DNA of 64,000 bases, from positions 1-64,000 of the forward strand of contig NZ_VTOK01000012.1 of the NCBI RefSeq assembly GCF_009765375.1. The letters run 5' to 3'. This document shows positions 27,171-37,703 of the stretch, piece after piece; the stretch's first letter is position 1; each line of letters begins with the position of its first letter. The stretch is from Alteribacillus sp. YIM 98480 (GTDB lineage: Bacteria; Bacillota; Bacilli; Bacillales; Marinococcaceae). A program made the position numbers and the translations under genes. The notes beneath the pieces are model-generated. The model saw only the letters and a program-made list of their open reading frames with translations, searched no databases and had not been told where the DNA came from.

Positions 27171-27647
27171 TTAATTTACTTCAATAATTTCTACTTCAAT
27201 GTCTCCTCCTGGTGTACTCACTGTTACTTCTTCTCCTACTTTTCTTCCAAGTAAGCTTTTTGCCATAGGAGAATCATTTGAAATCTTGCCTTCTAACGGA
27301 TCTGATTCTGCACTCCCTACGATTGTATATACTTCTTCTTCACCATTTGGGAGTTCTTTAAACTTCACTGATTTCCCAAGTGCCACTTCTGTATTATTGG
27401 AAGCATCTTCTTCAATAATCACAGCATTTTTCAGCATCTTTTCAATTTGGTTGATTCTGCCCTCAACAAATGCTTGTTCATCTTTAGCTGCATCATATTC
27501 GGAGTTTTCAGAGAGGTCTCCAAAACTTCTAGCTATTTTAATACGTTCAACAACTTCTTGTCGACGCTCTGTTTTGAGATAATTTAATTCTTCCTCTAAT
27601 TTGTGCTTTCCTTCTTCTGTCATATAATGCTGTTTTTCTTCTGCCAT
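27171..27647 (-). CDS. greA: Transcription elongation factor GreA
   Basis: GreA enters the RNA polymerase secondary channel and stimulates cleavage of backtracked RNA. The 158-residue protein has the N-terminal coiled coil with the catalytic acidic tip ([20 protein letters not shown]) and the C-terminal FKBP-like domain ([18 protein letters not shown]). In B. subtilis udk lies between greA and the trhP genes; it is missing here. Confidence 0.97.
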   Translation of the reverse strand: MAEEKQHYMTEEGKHKLEEELNYLKTERRQEVVERIKIARSFGDLSENSEYDAAKDEQAFVEGRINQIEKMLKNAVIIEEDASNNTEVALGKSVKFKELPNGEEEVYTIVGSAESDPLEGKISNDSPMAKSLLGRKVGEEVTVSTPGGDIEVEIIEVN

Positions 27648-27717
27648 TTTAATTAGTCACTCCTCTAACTGATAATTACCATATATTTAAATTGTTATAC
27701 ACACGAAATAAATATGA

Positions 27718-27756
27718 GAAAGGCTGTTCCACAGATTTTAAGGAACAGGCCTTCCT
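27718..27756 (-). terminator. Probable terminator of the trhP2 transcript
   Basis: AAGGCTGTTCC and GGAACAGGCCTT pair with one bulge. The minus-strand U-tract (TTTCTCATATTT) is broken, so strength is uncertain. Confidence 0.5.
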
Positions 27757-27826
27757 TTGGTTAAATATAACAAACAATTCTTTCTGCCATTATCATACGC
27801 ATCGTTTAGAAAAAATACAAATAATT

Positions 27827-29092
27827 TTACTCTTTATTTTTCCTCATCATATCCCAAGGCTTTACTGGCTGATCAAGTTGAAAACAAACGACTTGGAGAG
27901 GGTGTCTGGCAGCATCCATTTTATTTCCTTTATCATCAAAAAGAATAGGAACGGTTTGTTTAAAACTATTACTGTTTGGTCCAAAAAATTCCACTTCATC
28001 CCCAGGTTTAAAATAATTTCTTTGTTGAAGGGTGACCATTTTTGTCTTCTTGTCATAATAAAGGACCATGCCAGCAAATTCATATGGGGCATTCTTTTTA
28101 CTTTCTCCCCACAATTGTTCCTTATAAGTTGGTACATTTTCAAAAAAAGCCGGTGCAGTATCACGGTTGGCACATTTTCCTAACTCCTCTAACCATTCTC
28201 TTTTTATTTGAAAATGTTCAGGGTTGGTGTAATACTCATCAATTACTTTTCGGTATACAGATGCAACTGTTGCTACATAATGAATAGACTTCATTCTGCC
28301 TTCGACCTTTAAACTGTCAATCCCTGCATCCATTAATTTAGGTATAGATTGAATTAAATTCAAATCTTTTGGGCTCATCGTAAAAGGTTCATCATTTATA
28401 GAATGGAGAGGTTTTACTTCTTTTCCGTCTGATTCTAATAAATCATAGTTCCAGCGGCAAGATTGGCAGCAGCCGCCTCTGTTAGAATCTCTTGCTGTCA
28501 TATGGTTGCTCAATACACATCTGCCTGAGTACGATATGCACATCGCTCCGTGTATAAATGTTTCGATTTCTATGTCAACGTGTTTCTTTATTTCAAGCAT
28601 TTCCTCAAGGCTGACTTCTCTAGCCAGCACGACTCTTTCTAATCCTTGTTCCTTCCAAAATTTCACAGCCAGCCAATTAGTCAAAGATTGTTGAGTAGAT
28701 AAATGAATTTCTAAAGAAGGTGCAGCTTTTTTGGCCGTTTCTATAATAAGCGGATCTGCAGCAATAATTCCCGCAACACCAGCTGCCTCAATTGATTCTA
28801 AATATTCAGCAAGCCCATCCATGTTTTCATTATGAGCAAATATATTCGTTGTCACATACACTTTTGCACTATATTTTTGTGCAAACGTTACACCTTCTTT
28901 CATTTGCTCAATTGAAAAATTTGCAGCATTCGATCGAAGTCCATACTCTTGCCCGCCTATATACACTGCGTCTGCCCCATAATGAACAGCGATTTTCAAT
29001 TTTTCGAGGTTCCCAGCAGGTAACAGCAGTTCGGGCTTTTTTAATTCTTTGGTTGTTCTGTTGTCTTTCTTTTTTTGTACAGCTGCCTTCAC
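27827..29092 (-). CDS. trhP2: U32 family tRNA hydroxylation protein TrhP2 (YrrO)
   Basis: A 421-residue peptidase-U32-like protein. These proteins hydroxylate wobble uridine 34 in certain tRNAs, using prephenate as a co-factor source, and carry an Fe-S cluster. The cysteine cluster is clear: CISYSGRCVLSNHM then GGCCQSCRW. The LPAGNLEKLKIAVHYGADAV start and VEGRMKSIHYVATV are family landmarks. It follows trhP1 and trmR on the same strand, matching the B. subtilis yrrMNO order. Confidence 0.9.
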   Translation of the reverse strand: MKAAVQKKKDNRTTKELKKPELLLPAGNLEKLKIAVHYGADAVYIGGQEYGLRSNAANFSIEQMKEGVTFAQKYSAKVYVTTNIFAHNENMDGLAEYLESIEAAGVAGIIAADPLIIETAKKAAPSLEIHLSTQQSLTNWLAVKFWKEQGLERVVLAREVSLEEMLEIKKHVDIEIETFIHGAMCISYSGRCVLSNHMTARDSNRGGCCQSCRWNYDLLESDGKEVKPLHSINDEPFTMSPKDLNLIQSIPKLMDAGIDSLKVEGRMKSIHYVATVASVYRKVIDEYYTNPEHFQIKREWLEELGKCANRDTAPAFFENVPTYKEQLWGESKKNAPYEFAGMVLYYDKKTKMVTLQQRNYFKPGDEVEFFGPNSNSFKQTVPILFDDKGNKMDAARHPLQVVCFQLDQPVKPWDMMRKNKE

Positions 29093-29103
29093 ATCTACCC
29101 CCC

Positions 29104-30036
29104 CTAATACACTGTTTCTTTAAAGAAAAAGCCTGTATCTATATCTCGTGTGCGAGGTTGAAGACTTTTTGCTTTATCTAACATGATTTCTCTTTTATTG
29201 TTATATAGTGATTGGTCTTGATAATACAAGTCTATCGCTTGTTTATAAAGAGCAGTCACTTCTGTAAGGTATGCTTTATCCTTTAAAATACCTTCTATTT
29301 TAAAGGCGTCTACTCCTACATCAAGCAGTTCGTCTAACTCATCAATAATGCACATATCTCTAGGGCTCATGATGTGGGTACCGTTTCTATCTTCAAAAAC
29401 GGGGTATTTCACATCACGTTCTGAATCATATAAATGCAGACTGCGTTCTTTATCTCTGCGCTCTATTTGTAAATTGCGCCCTTGGTATTCCATATAATTT
29501 CCAACTAATTTTCGTTTAGATTGAAACATACACGCCATACCGTGAACTTGAATTTCGATATCTACCGTTGCATTTTCCTTTATCTCCGTAATAGCATCCA
29601 TATTTAATTCACGGGCTAGAACAGCTCGCTCGGCTCCTTGTTTCCCCCAATAATTGACGGTTTGCCAATTCGTTGCTGTCGTTTCTGTATTCCAATGAAG
29701 GGGAATAGATGGAGCAGTCTCTTTGGCTATTAAAAGAACAGCAGGATCTCCATAAACGATCGCATCTACTCCTATACGATTTAAGAACCGAATATATTCC
29801 TTAAGGTTTTTTAATTGATTATTATGAAATATAGCATTTACTGCTGCATAAACATTGGCTCCCGTTTTATGGGCTAATTCGACAGCTTTTTCCATTTCTT
29901 CTCTATCAAAATTCCCCGCAAGCCTTAAACCAAAAGCTTCTTCACCAACTAAAAATGCATCAGCTCCTGCAGAAATCAGATCAGGAATGTCATTTGCTTG
30001 ATGAGGAGTGACAAGCAATTCGGGTTTGTCAGTCAT
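29104..30036 (-). CDS. trhP1: U32 family tRNA hydroxylation protein TrhP1 (YrrN)
   Basis: A 310-residue short U32 protein, partner of TrhP2 in 5-hydroxyuridine formation at tRNA position 34. It starts MTDKPELLVTPHQANDIPDL and contains EIQVHGMACMFQSKRKLVGN and KIEGILKD. It has fewer cysteines than TrhP2, as in B. subtilis YrrN. Start taken at the ATG after AGGTGAG, three codons inside the longest frame. Confidence 0.88.
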   Translation of the reverse strand: MTDKPELLVTPHQANDIPDLISAGADAFLVGEEAFGLRLAGNFDREEMEKAVELAHKTGANVYAAVNAIFHNNQLKNLKEYIRFLNRIGVDAIVYGDPAVLLIAKETAPSIPLHWNTETTATNWQTVNYWGKQGAERAVLARELNMDAITEIKENATVDIEIQVHGMACMFQSKRKLVGNYMEYQGRNLQIERRDKERSLHLYDSERDVKYPVFEDRNGTHIMSPRDMCIIDELDELLDVGVDAFKIEGILKDKAYLTEVTALYKQAIDLYYQDQSLYNNKREIMLDKAKSLQPRTRDIDTGFFFKETVY

Positions 30037-30054
30037 GCATCTCACCTGCTTTTT

Positions 30055-30690
30055 TTACATTTTTTGACTTACAGCCAGCCCATCACCAACAGAAAGAAAC
30101 TTTGTAGAAAAACAGGGATGATCTGCCAGCCATTTATTATACGAATGAATTTTTCTTACCATCGATCGAATACGTTTAGGAGCGTCCTCGGGCTTAGCAA
30201 CTAGACCTTTGAAAAGGACGTTGTCTGTTATGACAAGGCCTTTATGCTTCAAGAAAGGGGTGTACTTTATAAAAAATTCTTCATATTTTCCTTTCGAAGC
30301 ATCAATAAATAATACATCAAATGGTGAGCTTTCTTCAAGAGAAAAAGTCTCATCAAGTGCGTCCACGTGAATAAACGTAGTTTGAGACTTTAATTTACTT
30401 TTGTTTCTAAAGTTAAGAGCTGTTTCATAACGTCCTTTATCTTTTTCGAGAGAAATCACTTTTCTCTCTGGTACATCATTTGCTATTCGAAGCGCTGAGT
30501 ATCCTATTGCAGTTCCAATCTCAAGGATACGTTTGCTATTATGTATTTGTAATATTTGCAGCATAACCTCTAACGCTTCTGCTTCTATGATGGGGACATT
30601 GTTATTTTGTGCGAAATTCTCCATTTCAAGAAATAATTGATTAGGCTCATTGTTTAGATCACGTATATATTTTATCATTTCTGGCTGCAT
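30055..30690 (-). CDS. trmR: tRNA 5-hydroxyuridine methyltransferase TrmR
   Basis: A 211-residue class I O-methyltransferase (YrrM family) that methylates 5-hydroxyuridine at tRNA position 34 to 5-methoxyuridine. The SAM motif ILEIGTAIGYSALRIA and the DVLFIDASKGKYEEFF acidic region are visible. It precedes trhP1 and trhP2 on the same strand, placing hydroxylation and methylation enzymes in one cluster. Confidence 0.9.
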   Translation of the reverse strand: MQPEMIKYIRDLNNEPNQLFLEMENFAQNNNVPIIEAEALEVMLQILQIHNSKRILEIGTAIGYSALRIANDVPERKVISLEKDKGRYETALNFRNKSKLKSQTTFIHVDALDETFSLEESSPFDVLFIDASKGKYEEFFIKYTPFLKHKGLVITDNVLFKGLVAKPEDAPKRIRSMVRKIHSYNKWLADHPCFSTKFLSVGDGLAVSQKM

Positions 30691-30751
30691 ACATTGTGTC
30701 TCTCCTGTACATTAATAAATGTTTTTCTTTTTTCATAGATGTATCTTTAAA

Positions 30752-30782
30752 AGGCGGCTTCCCATAACTTAGGAAAGCCGCT
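30752..30782 (-). terminator. Terminator of mltG
   Basis: GCGGCTTCC and GGAAAGCCGC form a roughly 9-bp stem with one bulge. On the minus strand CTTTTAAAG follows. It separates mltG from trmR. Confidence 0.7.
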
Positions 30783-30832
30783 CGAGCTTTTTCTAAATGT
30801 ATAGACCAAAAATTATCCTAAATTACTTTTAT

Positions 30833-31963
30833 TTATTCCATTTCTTCCGCATCTTCCCACTCACTTCTATATGTTTCTTGTGTATTTCTATGTTCTTCGT
30901 AATTATCATTATAAATGACCTCACCATTCGGCCTTGCGTAGAAATAAAGATACTCACTGTCTTCTGGCAGCATAACTGCTCTTATGGAATTAGCTCCAGG
31001 ACTGGCTATTGGTCCTGGTGGTAATCCGGCATAACGATAGGTGTTATATGGTGAGTCAGTTTCTGTATCCTCTAAAGAAGTCATATAACGATGTTCGCCT
31101 ATCGCATAAGCAACTGTAGGATCTACCTCAAGTCTCATGCCTTTTTCTAATCGATTAAAAAGCACTCCGGCAATGATTGGCCGATCTTCCTCATGCTGAG
31201 CTTCCCTTTCGACAATAGAAGCTAATGTTAATAGTTCATGTATCGAATAATCACTTGCTTCTAGTTGTTCTGAAAATTCTACCACATTCTCCTCCATACG
31301 TTCAATCATCTGTTCTATTATGTAAGTAAGCTCAGGTTTTTCTTCCATAAAGTCATATCTTGCCGGGAACAAATAGCCTTCTAGCGTATAACGAATATCT
31401 GCCTCAAGTACTTCTTCGTCTAAAATAGAAAAGCGTTCTATTAAATCTTTTACATACTCTTCATCTTCAAGTTGTGCCTCAATTTCTTCTTCTTCATAAG
31501 GTACTGCATCTGCAATTTGGGATATAATATCCTCATACCAAGTACCTTCTGGTATCGTAAATGTCAATTCTGGTTCTTTTATGACTGTTCCGTCTTTTAA
31601 AGAATGAATAATTTCATCTATATCCATTGAAGGAGATAGTTCATACGTTCCAGCTTGAAAACCCTTTTCATTTTTGTACGTAACATAGTACCGGAATATC
31701 GTTCCATTTTTAATAACGTCTTTTTCTTCTAGTATTTGTCCTATGGACGAACTACTTGAGCCAATGGGTATCTCTATTTCTACTGTTTCTTCGCTTTTTT
31801 CATCTAATGGTTTTAAAGCTGATGTTATGTATATATACCCGCCTAAACTGACTCCAATAATGACAAGCAATATGACAGCAATCACAATTAACACAATCCG
31901 TCTCACAATTTTGGCTTGTCCAGCTAGTTCTGTAAATTGATCTTTTGAATGTTTCTCACTCAT
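30833..31963 (-). CDS. mltG: Endolytic murein transglycosylase MltG
   Basis: MltG is a membrane-anchored lytic transglycosylase that cuts nascent glycan strands. The 376-residue protein has a short cytoplasmic N terminus, one transmembrane helix (IVLIVIAVILLVIIGVSLGG), a LysM-like region and the YceG domain with the catalytic glutamate in LASIVEREAQHEEDRPIIAG. The C-terminal YNTYRYAGLPPGPIASPG is conserved. The start is the ATG after GGGGGAGG, 13 codons inside the longest frame. Known as YrrL in B. subtilis. Confidence 0.93.
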   Translation of the reverse strand: MSEKHSKDQFTELAGQAKIVRRIVLIVIAVILLVIIGVSLGGYIYITSALKPLDEKSEETVEIEIPIGSSSSSIGQILEEKDVIKNGTIFRYYVTYKNEKGFQAGTYELSPSMDIDEIIHSLKDGTVIKEPELTFTIPEGTWYEDIISQIADAVPYEEEEIEAQLEDEEYVKDLIERFSILDEEVLEADIRYTLEGYLFPARYDFMEEKPELTYIIEQMIERMEENVVEFSEQLEASDYSIHELLTLASIVEREAQHEEDRPIIAGVLFNRLEKGMRLEVDPTVAYAIGEHRYMTSLEDTETDSPYNTYRYAGLPPGPIASPGANSIRAVMLPEDSEYLYFYARPNGEVIYNDNYEEHRNTQETYRSEWEDAEEME

Positions 31964-32190
31964 AAAGCCTCCCCCTTTTCCAACGCTTTCATTATACAAC
32001 ATTTGTCAATATTCGACTTTCACAAAATCATAATGCTGATAGTAACAAAGCGGTTACAGCTGGTTTTTAAGGAAGGCATTTATTCATTAATTATCGTAAC
32101 CGTAGAGTTTTTCTTGTGGTCTACTAGATAAATCTTAAGAAAAAAAAGCAATTGCTTGTCGTCTAAACTACACTTTCCCAACCGTGTAAT

Positions 32191-32238
32191 AAAAACTGCC
32201 TTATAAAGAGAAATTTCACTCTTTTAAGGCAGCTTATT
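32191..32238 (-). terminator. Terminator of the ireB-ruvX-yrzB run
   Basis: CTGCCTTA and TAAGGCAG pair, extended by AAGAG/CTCTT. On the minus strand TTTTTATT follows. It lies 24 bases after the DUF1292 stop. Confidence 0.85.
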
Positions 32239-32261
32239 TTATCATTCATTTAAATATTTCT

Positions 32262-32549
32262 TTACTCCATCTCACCAGCACTGAATGTTTCTACCATTTC
32301 CTCTACGATATCCCATTCCTCGTCTGTTTCAATTGGAAATAACGAGATATCTGAGTCTTTTTCTCCCTCATCCTCAAAACGGAACGCAAACACTTCCACT
32401 TCTTCTTCCGTTTCATTTTCTCCAGCATCCGTTAATACCATATAAGATTTTCCTGTATCATCTACATCAAATGTAAACAATACATCAAAAAGATGTTCAT
32501 TACCTTCATCGTCAGGGATTACAATGCGTTCGTTTTCCTCTTGTGCCAT
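32262..32549 (-). CDS. yrzB: DUF1292 family protein (YrzB)
   Basis: A 95-residue acidic protein of the DUF1292 family, with the LFTFDVDDTGKSYMVLT segment and repeated Glu clusters. Function unknown. In Firmicutes it routinely follows ireB-like and ruvX genes, as here. Confidence 0.88.
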   Translation of the reverse strand: MAQEENERIVIPDDEGNEHLFDVLFTFDVDDTGKSYMVLTDAGENETEEEVEVFAFRFEDEGEKDSDISLFPIETDEEWDIVEEMVETFSAGEME

Positions 32550-32571
32550 TCGCTACACCTCCGCTGTCATT

Positions 32572-32988
32572 CTATTGATTTTGATCAAGATATCCTTGTA
32601 GTATCATCACGGCTGCCATTTTATCAACGACTTTTTTTCTTTTCTTTCTGCTCATATCAGCTTCAATTAATGTACGTTCTGCAGCCTGTGTTGTTAAACG
32701 TTCATCATACATATAGACTGGAACTTGTAATTCTTTCTCTAGGTGCCTGGCAAATTCTTGGCATTGTTCCCCACGTGGACCTATTGTCCCATTCATATTT
32801 TTAGGAAGACCAACCACTACTTCAGAAGCTTCATGTTCATTCATTAATTCCGATATTCTTCCAAATGCTTCTTGTGGATTATCCCCTTTAACATGAATAG
32901 TTTCAAGCCCTTGGGCTGTCCATCTCAAAGCATCAGAAACAGCAACCCCTATCCTTTTCATGCCAACATCTAAGGCTAGTACTTTCAT
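32572..32988 (-). CDS. ruvX: Holliday junction resolvase-like RuvX (YqgF)
   Basis: A 138-residue RNase H-fold protein. [17 protein letters not shown] carries the first catalytic acid, [16 protein letters not shown] and [11 protein letters not shown] the others. YqgF members act in 16S rRNA 5' end maturation in some bacteria; resolvase activity is also proposed. It overlaps the ireB-like gene by 4 nt. Confidence 0.93.
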   Translation of the reverse strand: MKVLALDVGMKRIGVAVSDALRWTAQGLETIHVKGDNPQEAFGRISELMNEHEASEVVVGLPKNMNGTIGPRGEQCQEFARHLEKELQVPVYMYDERLTTQAAERTLIEADMSRKKRKKVVDKMAAVMILQGYLDQNQ

Positions 32989-33257
32989 TCCTTCTCCTTC
33001 CCGTGTTCATGTAAATAAGACCTCACTAATTCTTCGATCAGCTCATCTCTTTCAATCTTCCGGATGAGAGTACGGGCATCTTTGTACCTAGGAATGTATG
33101 CAGGATCACCGGACAACAAATAACCTACAATTTGATTAATTGGATTATATCCTTTTTCTTCAAGAGCCTGGTAAACCGTAAACAATACTTCACTGGCATC
33201 TACGTCTATGGAATCATCCTGGACATTAAATTTCATGGTGTTGTCGTTTGAACCCAT
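32985..33257 (-). CDS. IreB-family regulatory phosphoprotein (YrzL)
   Basis: A 90-residue DUF965 protein. The core [20 protein letters not shown] is highly conserved. Enterococcus IreB is a substrate of the Ser/Thr kinase IreK that affects cell-wall stress. Start taken at the ATG 8 bases after GGAGG; an upstream GTG lies within the ribosome-binding site. The threonine-containing N terminus (NDNTMKF) resembles the phosphorylated region of IreB. Confidence 0.92.
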   Translation of the reverse strand: MGSNDNTMKFNVQDDSIDVDASEVLFTVYQALEEKGYNPINQIVGYLLSGDPAYIPRYKDARTLIRKIERDELIEELVRSYLHEHGKEKE

Positions 33258-33366
33258 CCCATACACCTCCTCAATAAGTACTGCATTTATTTAAAGGGAC
33301 AATTATTATATATAACAGTCCAATGCTTTCAACATCTTGCCCTTATTGTACACCAATTATTCCCTT

Positions 33367-36006
33367 TTAGGAAATGGATTTCACAATTTCAGTGACTGCA
33401 TCCAATGCCTCTGAAAGTTTATCTGGATTTTTTCCGCCAGCCTGGGCCATATCCGGACGGCCTCCTCCGCCGCCTCCACATATAGAAGCTGTTTCCTTAA
33501 CAATATTTCCTGCTTTATATCCCTTTTCGGTTAAATCTTTTGTCACCCCAGCGACAAGATTTACTTTACCATTATTTACTGCACCTAATACTACAATACC
33601 AGACTCTATTTTTTGTTTTAATTCGTCCACTGTGTTGCGCAGGCCATCCATATCTGCAGTTGATACTTCTTGTGCGATAACATTAACACCGTTTACTTCT
33701 TTTACATTATCAAGCAGATTTCCTGCCTCCATGTTTCCAATTTTCGCATTCAGAGATTCATTTTCTCGTTGCAAATCACGAATTTGCTGTTGAAGTACCT
33801 CAGCCCGCTGCGGAACATCTTGCAGGGATCTCGCTTTAAGCTTATCACGTGCATCTTTTAAAATGTTCAATTGGTCGTTCATAAACTCGTATGCTTTTTG
33901 TCCGGTTACTGCTTCAATTCTTCGCACTCCTGCTCCGATACCTGCTTCTGAAACAATCTTAAACATTCCTACCTCAGCTGTATTATTTACATGACAGCCG
34001 CCGCATAATTCAATACTATAATCTCCTACTTGAACTACTCTTACTTCGTCACCATATTTTTCTCCGAATAAAGCCATAGCTCCCATTTCTTTAGCTTCTT
34101 CAAGTTTTTTCTGTTCGATAATGACAGGAATAGCTTTCCACACTTTTCCATTTACAATTTCTTCAATTTGATCTAACTCGTGTTGTTTCACTTGACCAAA
34201 ATGGGAAAAATCAAAACGTAGGCGATCTTCAGAAACCAAAGAACCAGCTTGGTTCACATGATCGCCCAGTACATCTTTTAACGCCTGATGAAGCAAATGT
34301 GTCGCCGTATGGTTTTTCACAACCTCCACTCGTTCTCTTTCTTCTACGACAGCTTTAACGTCAGCGCCTGTTCTAAGCGAACCGCTTACTATTTCAACCG
34401 TGTGTAAATGCTGGCCATTGGGTGCTTTTTGAACATCAACAACGTTTGCTTTCATTTTTTCGTTAACGATTATTCCTTTATCGGCGACCTGACCACCGCT
34501 TTCAGCATAGAAAGGTGTTTGATCAAGAATGAGCTGAGCTGTCTTATTAGCAGAAACGGTATCAACTTTCTCTTTTTCGTGAACGATTACTTGTACCACT
34601 GCCTCGGCTTGAAGAACGTCGTAACCAATAAATTGGCTGTTTTCTTTTATATCAGCTAATACCGCATCTTGTGATCGCATAGAAGCGTCTTCTTTGCGAG
34701 CTGCTCTTGCCCTCTCGCGCTGCGCTCGCATCTCTTTTTCAAACCCTTCTAAGTCAATAGCAAAACCTTTTTCTGTAACATACTCCTCTGTGAGATCGAC
34801 AGGAAAACCATACGTATCGTATAAACGAAAGACATCTTCTCCAGATATAACAGAAGTATCAGCTTGTTCTGCTTTTTTCATTATATCTGATAAAATAGCA
34901 AGCCCTTCACTTAACGTTTCATGGAAACGTTCCTCTTCATTTTTTATCACTTTTTGAATGAACGCTTCTTTCTTCTTTACTTCAGGATAGTAATCTTCCA
35001 TAATTTCACCGACTACAGGTACTAGTTCATACATAAAAGGCCGTTCAATGCCAATAAGCTTAGCATAACGCACCGCTCTTCTTAACAATCGTCTTAAAAC
35101 ATATCCTCTTCCTTCATTAGAAGGCAAAGCTCCATCACCAACAGCAAAGCTTACTGTACGAATATGGTCAGCAATTACTTTAAAGGCTACATCATTTTCA
35201 TCAGAAGAACCATAGATAAGGTCAGTAATGCTTTCTACTGTCCTCATAATCGGTAGAAACAAATCGGTGTCATAATTCGTTTTAGCATCTTGTATAACAG
35301 ATACGATTCTTTCCAACCCCATACCTGTATCAATATTTTTCTTTGGCAGCGGGGTGTACGTATCATCTGGGTTGTGATTGAATTGTGAAAATACCAAATT
35401 CCAGATTTCTAAGTACCGTTCGTTTTCGCCTCCTGGGTAAAGTTCTGGGTCAGTTGGATCATTCCCGTACTCAGGCCCGCGGTCGTAAAATATTTCTGTA
35501 TTTGGTCCGCTCGGTCCCTCTCCGATGTCCCAGAAATTTTCTTCTAAACGAATAATCCGTTCTTCAGGCAGACCTATATCTTTTTTCCAATAATTATAAG
35601 CTTCATCATCTTCTGGATGAACCGTCACTGATAGTCTTTCTTTTTCAAACCCTATCCACTTTTCACTCGTTAAAAATTCCCACGCCCATTCAATAGCTTC
35701 TTTTTTAAAATAGTCTCCAATGGAAAAGTTCCCAAGCATTTCAAAAAATGTATGGTGTCTGGCTGTTTTTCCGACATTTTCAATATCATTTGTACGTATT
35801 GATTTTTGGGCGTTGACAATACGTGGATTTTCCGGGACAACTCTGCCGTCAAAGTACTTTTTTAAAGTTGCAACACCGCTGTTAATCCATAAAAGAGTTG
35901 GATCTTCATGCGGGACTAATGAAGCACTAGGCTCTATGGAATGTCCTTTTTCTTTAAAAAAATCTAAAAATCTCTGTCTTACTTCCGCAGCAGTATAAGC
36001 TTTCAT
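33367..36006 (-). CDS. alaS: Alanyl-tRNA synthetase
   Basis: An 879-residue class II synthetase that charges tRNA-Ala. Visible are the N-terminal catalytic core ([20 protein letters not shown]), the editing-domain zinc motifs [11 protein letters not shown] and CGGCH, and the glycine-rich C-terminal [16 protein letters not shown]. Length is normal. A T-box leader lies upstream at 36176-36466. Confidence 0.97.
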   Translation of the reverse strand: MKAYTAAEVRQRFLDFFKEKGHSIEPSASLVPHEDPTLLWINSGVATLKKYFDGRVVPENPRIVNAQKSIRTNDIENVGKTARHHTFFEMLGNFSIGDYFKKEAIEWAWEFLTSEKWIGFEKERLSVTVHPEDDEAYNYWKKDIGLPEERIIRLEENFWDIGEGPSGPNTEIFYDRGPEYGNDPTDPELYPGGENERYLEIWNLVFSQFNHNPDDTYTPLPKKNIDTGMGLERIVSVIQDAKTNYDTDLFLPIMRTVESITDLIYGSSDENDVAFKVIADHIRTVSFAVGDGALPSNEGRGYVLRRLLRRAVRYAKLIGIERPFMYELVPVVGEIMEDYYPEVKKKEAFIQKVIKNEEERFHETLSEGLAILSDIMKKAEQADTSVISGEDVFRLYDTYGFPVDLTEEYVTEKGFAIDLEGFEKEMRAQRERARAARKEDASMRSQDAVLADIKENSQFIGYDVLQAEAVVQVIVHEKEKVDTVSANKTAQLILDQTPFYAESGGQVADKGIIVNEKMKANVVDVQKAPNGQHLHTVEIVSGSLRTGADVKAVVEERERVEVVKNHTATHLLHQALKDVLGDHVNQAGSLVSEDRLRFDFSHFGQVKQHELDQIEEIVNGKVWKAIPVIIEQKKLEEAKEMGAMALFGEKYGDEVRVVQVGDYSIELCGGCHVNNTAEVGMFKIVSEAGIGAGVRRIEAVTGQKAYEFMNDQLNILKDARDKLKARSLQDVPQRAEVLQQQIRDLQRENESLNAKIGNMEAGNLLDNVKEVNGVNVIAQEVSTADMDGLRNTVDELKQKIESGIVVLGAVNNGKVNLVAGVTKDLTEKGYKAGNIVKETASICGGGGGGRPDMAQAGGKNPDKLSEALDAVTEIVKSIS

Positions 36007-36175
36007 TTTTTACTCCTCCTAGTTGTAATGATATTTTCATTATGCTCTCATTGCCATTACATTTGTTTTTATCAAAACATCCCCTCTTAACAAGGGGCAT
36101 TTTTTATGAAGACGCAGATCCAATAATATGGAAATAGTTAACCACAATAGAAAATATAATTCTCTTGACAGTAAA

Positions 36176-36466
36176 AAAACTCCGCCCCCATGGTCAGGGA
36201 CGAAGTTTGTTTCGCGGTACCACCCTGTTTACAGACTAAAGTCTGTCAACTTATACCATTAACGCAGGTTCACGTCAGCAATTAACTGCACTCCGGGACA
36301 GCTTTCTGCTACTCTTCTCTGCCGTTTTATTCCAGCCAAGTAAAACGGTCTCTGTGCAGAGGGCTTTAGCATACTTTCCCCATCTTCATGTTATCACTAT
36401 GTTTTCTGAATTTTTATTGAGAAAAAATTCGCTTTTCGCCAAGTCTTAAATGAAAAATTTTATGCT
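36176..36466 (-). promoter_or_regulatory. T-box leader of alaS
   Basis: The canonical T-box AGGGTGGTACCGCG is at 36213-36226 on the minus strand. It is followed by a terminator whose arms (AAACTCCG.. and CGAAGTTT) end in a T run near 36176. Upstream lies a stem-I region with CCGTTTTA/TAAAACGG. A GCT triplet at 36300-36302 follows GAAA and is the likely Ala specifier. It senses uncharged tRNA-Ala. The 5' end is an estimate, from a TTGACA at 36496-36501 with a weak -10. Confidence 0.9.
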
Positions 36467-36791
36467 TTCTTAACAGTATAAAAAATGAAGTAATCTGTCA
36501 AATCCCATATTTTTCAGCTAAGGAAGAAAAAGATGAATAATTTAAATACAGACCGAACAGAAATTGATTTTTTAATCCATTTTCAAATTCATAGATATAA
36601 TTATAATACACTTGCAGTAAACAAATAAACAAAAAAGCTGTTATAAACCTCCTCAAAATAGTTTTATGATCGAATGAAATTTCTCCCTAAAAGAAAACCT
36701 TTCTGATTTTCTAAAATGTGCATATGCTTTTATAAATTTACGCTTCTTTTATGTTTTTGCGAAAAAATTTAATAGGAAAGGAAGATATGTA
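36467..36791. other. Gene-free stretch before proline dehydrogenase
   Basis: AT-rich. Contains the TTGACA proposed for alaS at 36496-36501 and a 31-codon frame at 36533-36628 that is not supported well enough to call. No other structure seen. Confidence 0.5.
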
Positions 36792-37703
36792 TTGAAAAAT
36801 ATTTACCGGAATTTCTTCCTGTTTCTTTCACAAAATCAAACATTAAATAAAAGTGCTAAACGGTGGGGGTTGAAATTAGGAGCTTCAAGAGTAGTTGCTG
36901 GAGAAGATATTGATAGTGCAATGCAGGCTGTACACCAATTAAACGAGGATGGGATTATGTGTACGGTCGATCACCTTGGTGAATTTGTCACCGATGAAAA
37001 GGAAGCATTGAAGTCAGCAGAGTACTGTATAAAAACGTTGGATGCTATAGTTAGTGAAAACGTAGATTGCAATCTTTCTTTAAAACTTACTCAGTTAGGT
37101 CTTGATATTGACCAAAACATCTGCATGTATAACATGGAAAAGATTCTTTCTGCCGCCAAAAAAAACGGAATATTTGTAAGAATTGATATGGAAGATTTCA
37201 GCCGCTATCCTATGACCATTGACATTTTAAAAAAACTGCGAATGAAGTATGACAATACAGGCACCGTCATTCAAGCATATTTGCACCGGGCTTCTGCAGA
37301 TGTAGAAGCATTAAAAGGCATCCCTTTGCGGCTTGTTAAAGGAGCTTATAAGGAACCGTCTGAAGTCGCTTTACAGAAGAAGTCCGACATTGATAACAAT
37401 TTCATCAATATAATTAAACAGCACCTTAGCAATGGCAGTTACACAGCGATAGCGACTCATGATCATCATATCATTGAAAAAGTAAAAAGGTTCGTGCAAG
37501 AAAATAACATTCCAAGAGACTTGTTTGAATTTCAAATGCTTTATGGATTTCGTGTGGAAATGCAAAAAGCCTTAGTAGACGAAGGATACCGTTTCCGAAC
37601 CTACGTACCCTTTGGAAAAGATTGGTATGGGTATTTTATGAGACGGTTAGCAGAAAGGCCGCAAAATGTAGCTTTTGCTTTTAAAGGGTTTTTCTCAAAG
37701 TGA
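36792..37703 (+). CDS. Proline dehydrogenase
   Basis: A 303-residue FAD-dependent enzyme of the monofunctional ProDH type that oxidises proline to pyrroline-5-carboxylate. The conserved RLVKGAYKEP, THDHHIIE and the C-terminal FGKDWYGYFMRRLAERP are all present. It starts with TTG, 7 bases after AAAGGAAG. No P5C dehydrogenase gene lies nearby. It faces and overlaps the AI-2E-type gene by 23 bases at their 3' ends. Confidence 0.92.
   Translation: MKNIYRNFFLFLSQNQTLNKSAKRWGLKLGASRVVAGEDIDSAMQAVHQLNEDGIMCTVDHLGEFVTDEKEALKSAEYCIKTLDAIVSENVDCNLSLKLTQLGLDIDQNICMYNMEKILSAAKKNGIFVRIDMEDFSRYPMTIDILKKLRMKYDNTGTVIQAYLHRASADVEALKGIPLRLVKGAYKEPSEVALQKKSDIDNNFINIIKQHLSNGSYTAIATHDHHIIEKVKRFVQENNIPRDLFEFQMLYGFRVEMQKALVDEGYRFRTYVPFGKDWYGYFMRRLAERPQNVAFAFKGFFSK

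Noticed and set aside
36533-36628. 31-codon ORF after AAGGAAG
   Set aside because: Very short, AT-rich and without a recognisable layout; chance occurrence cannot be excluded.
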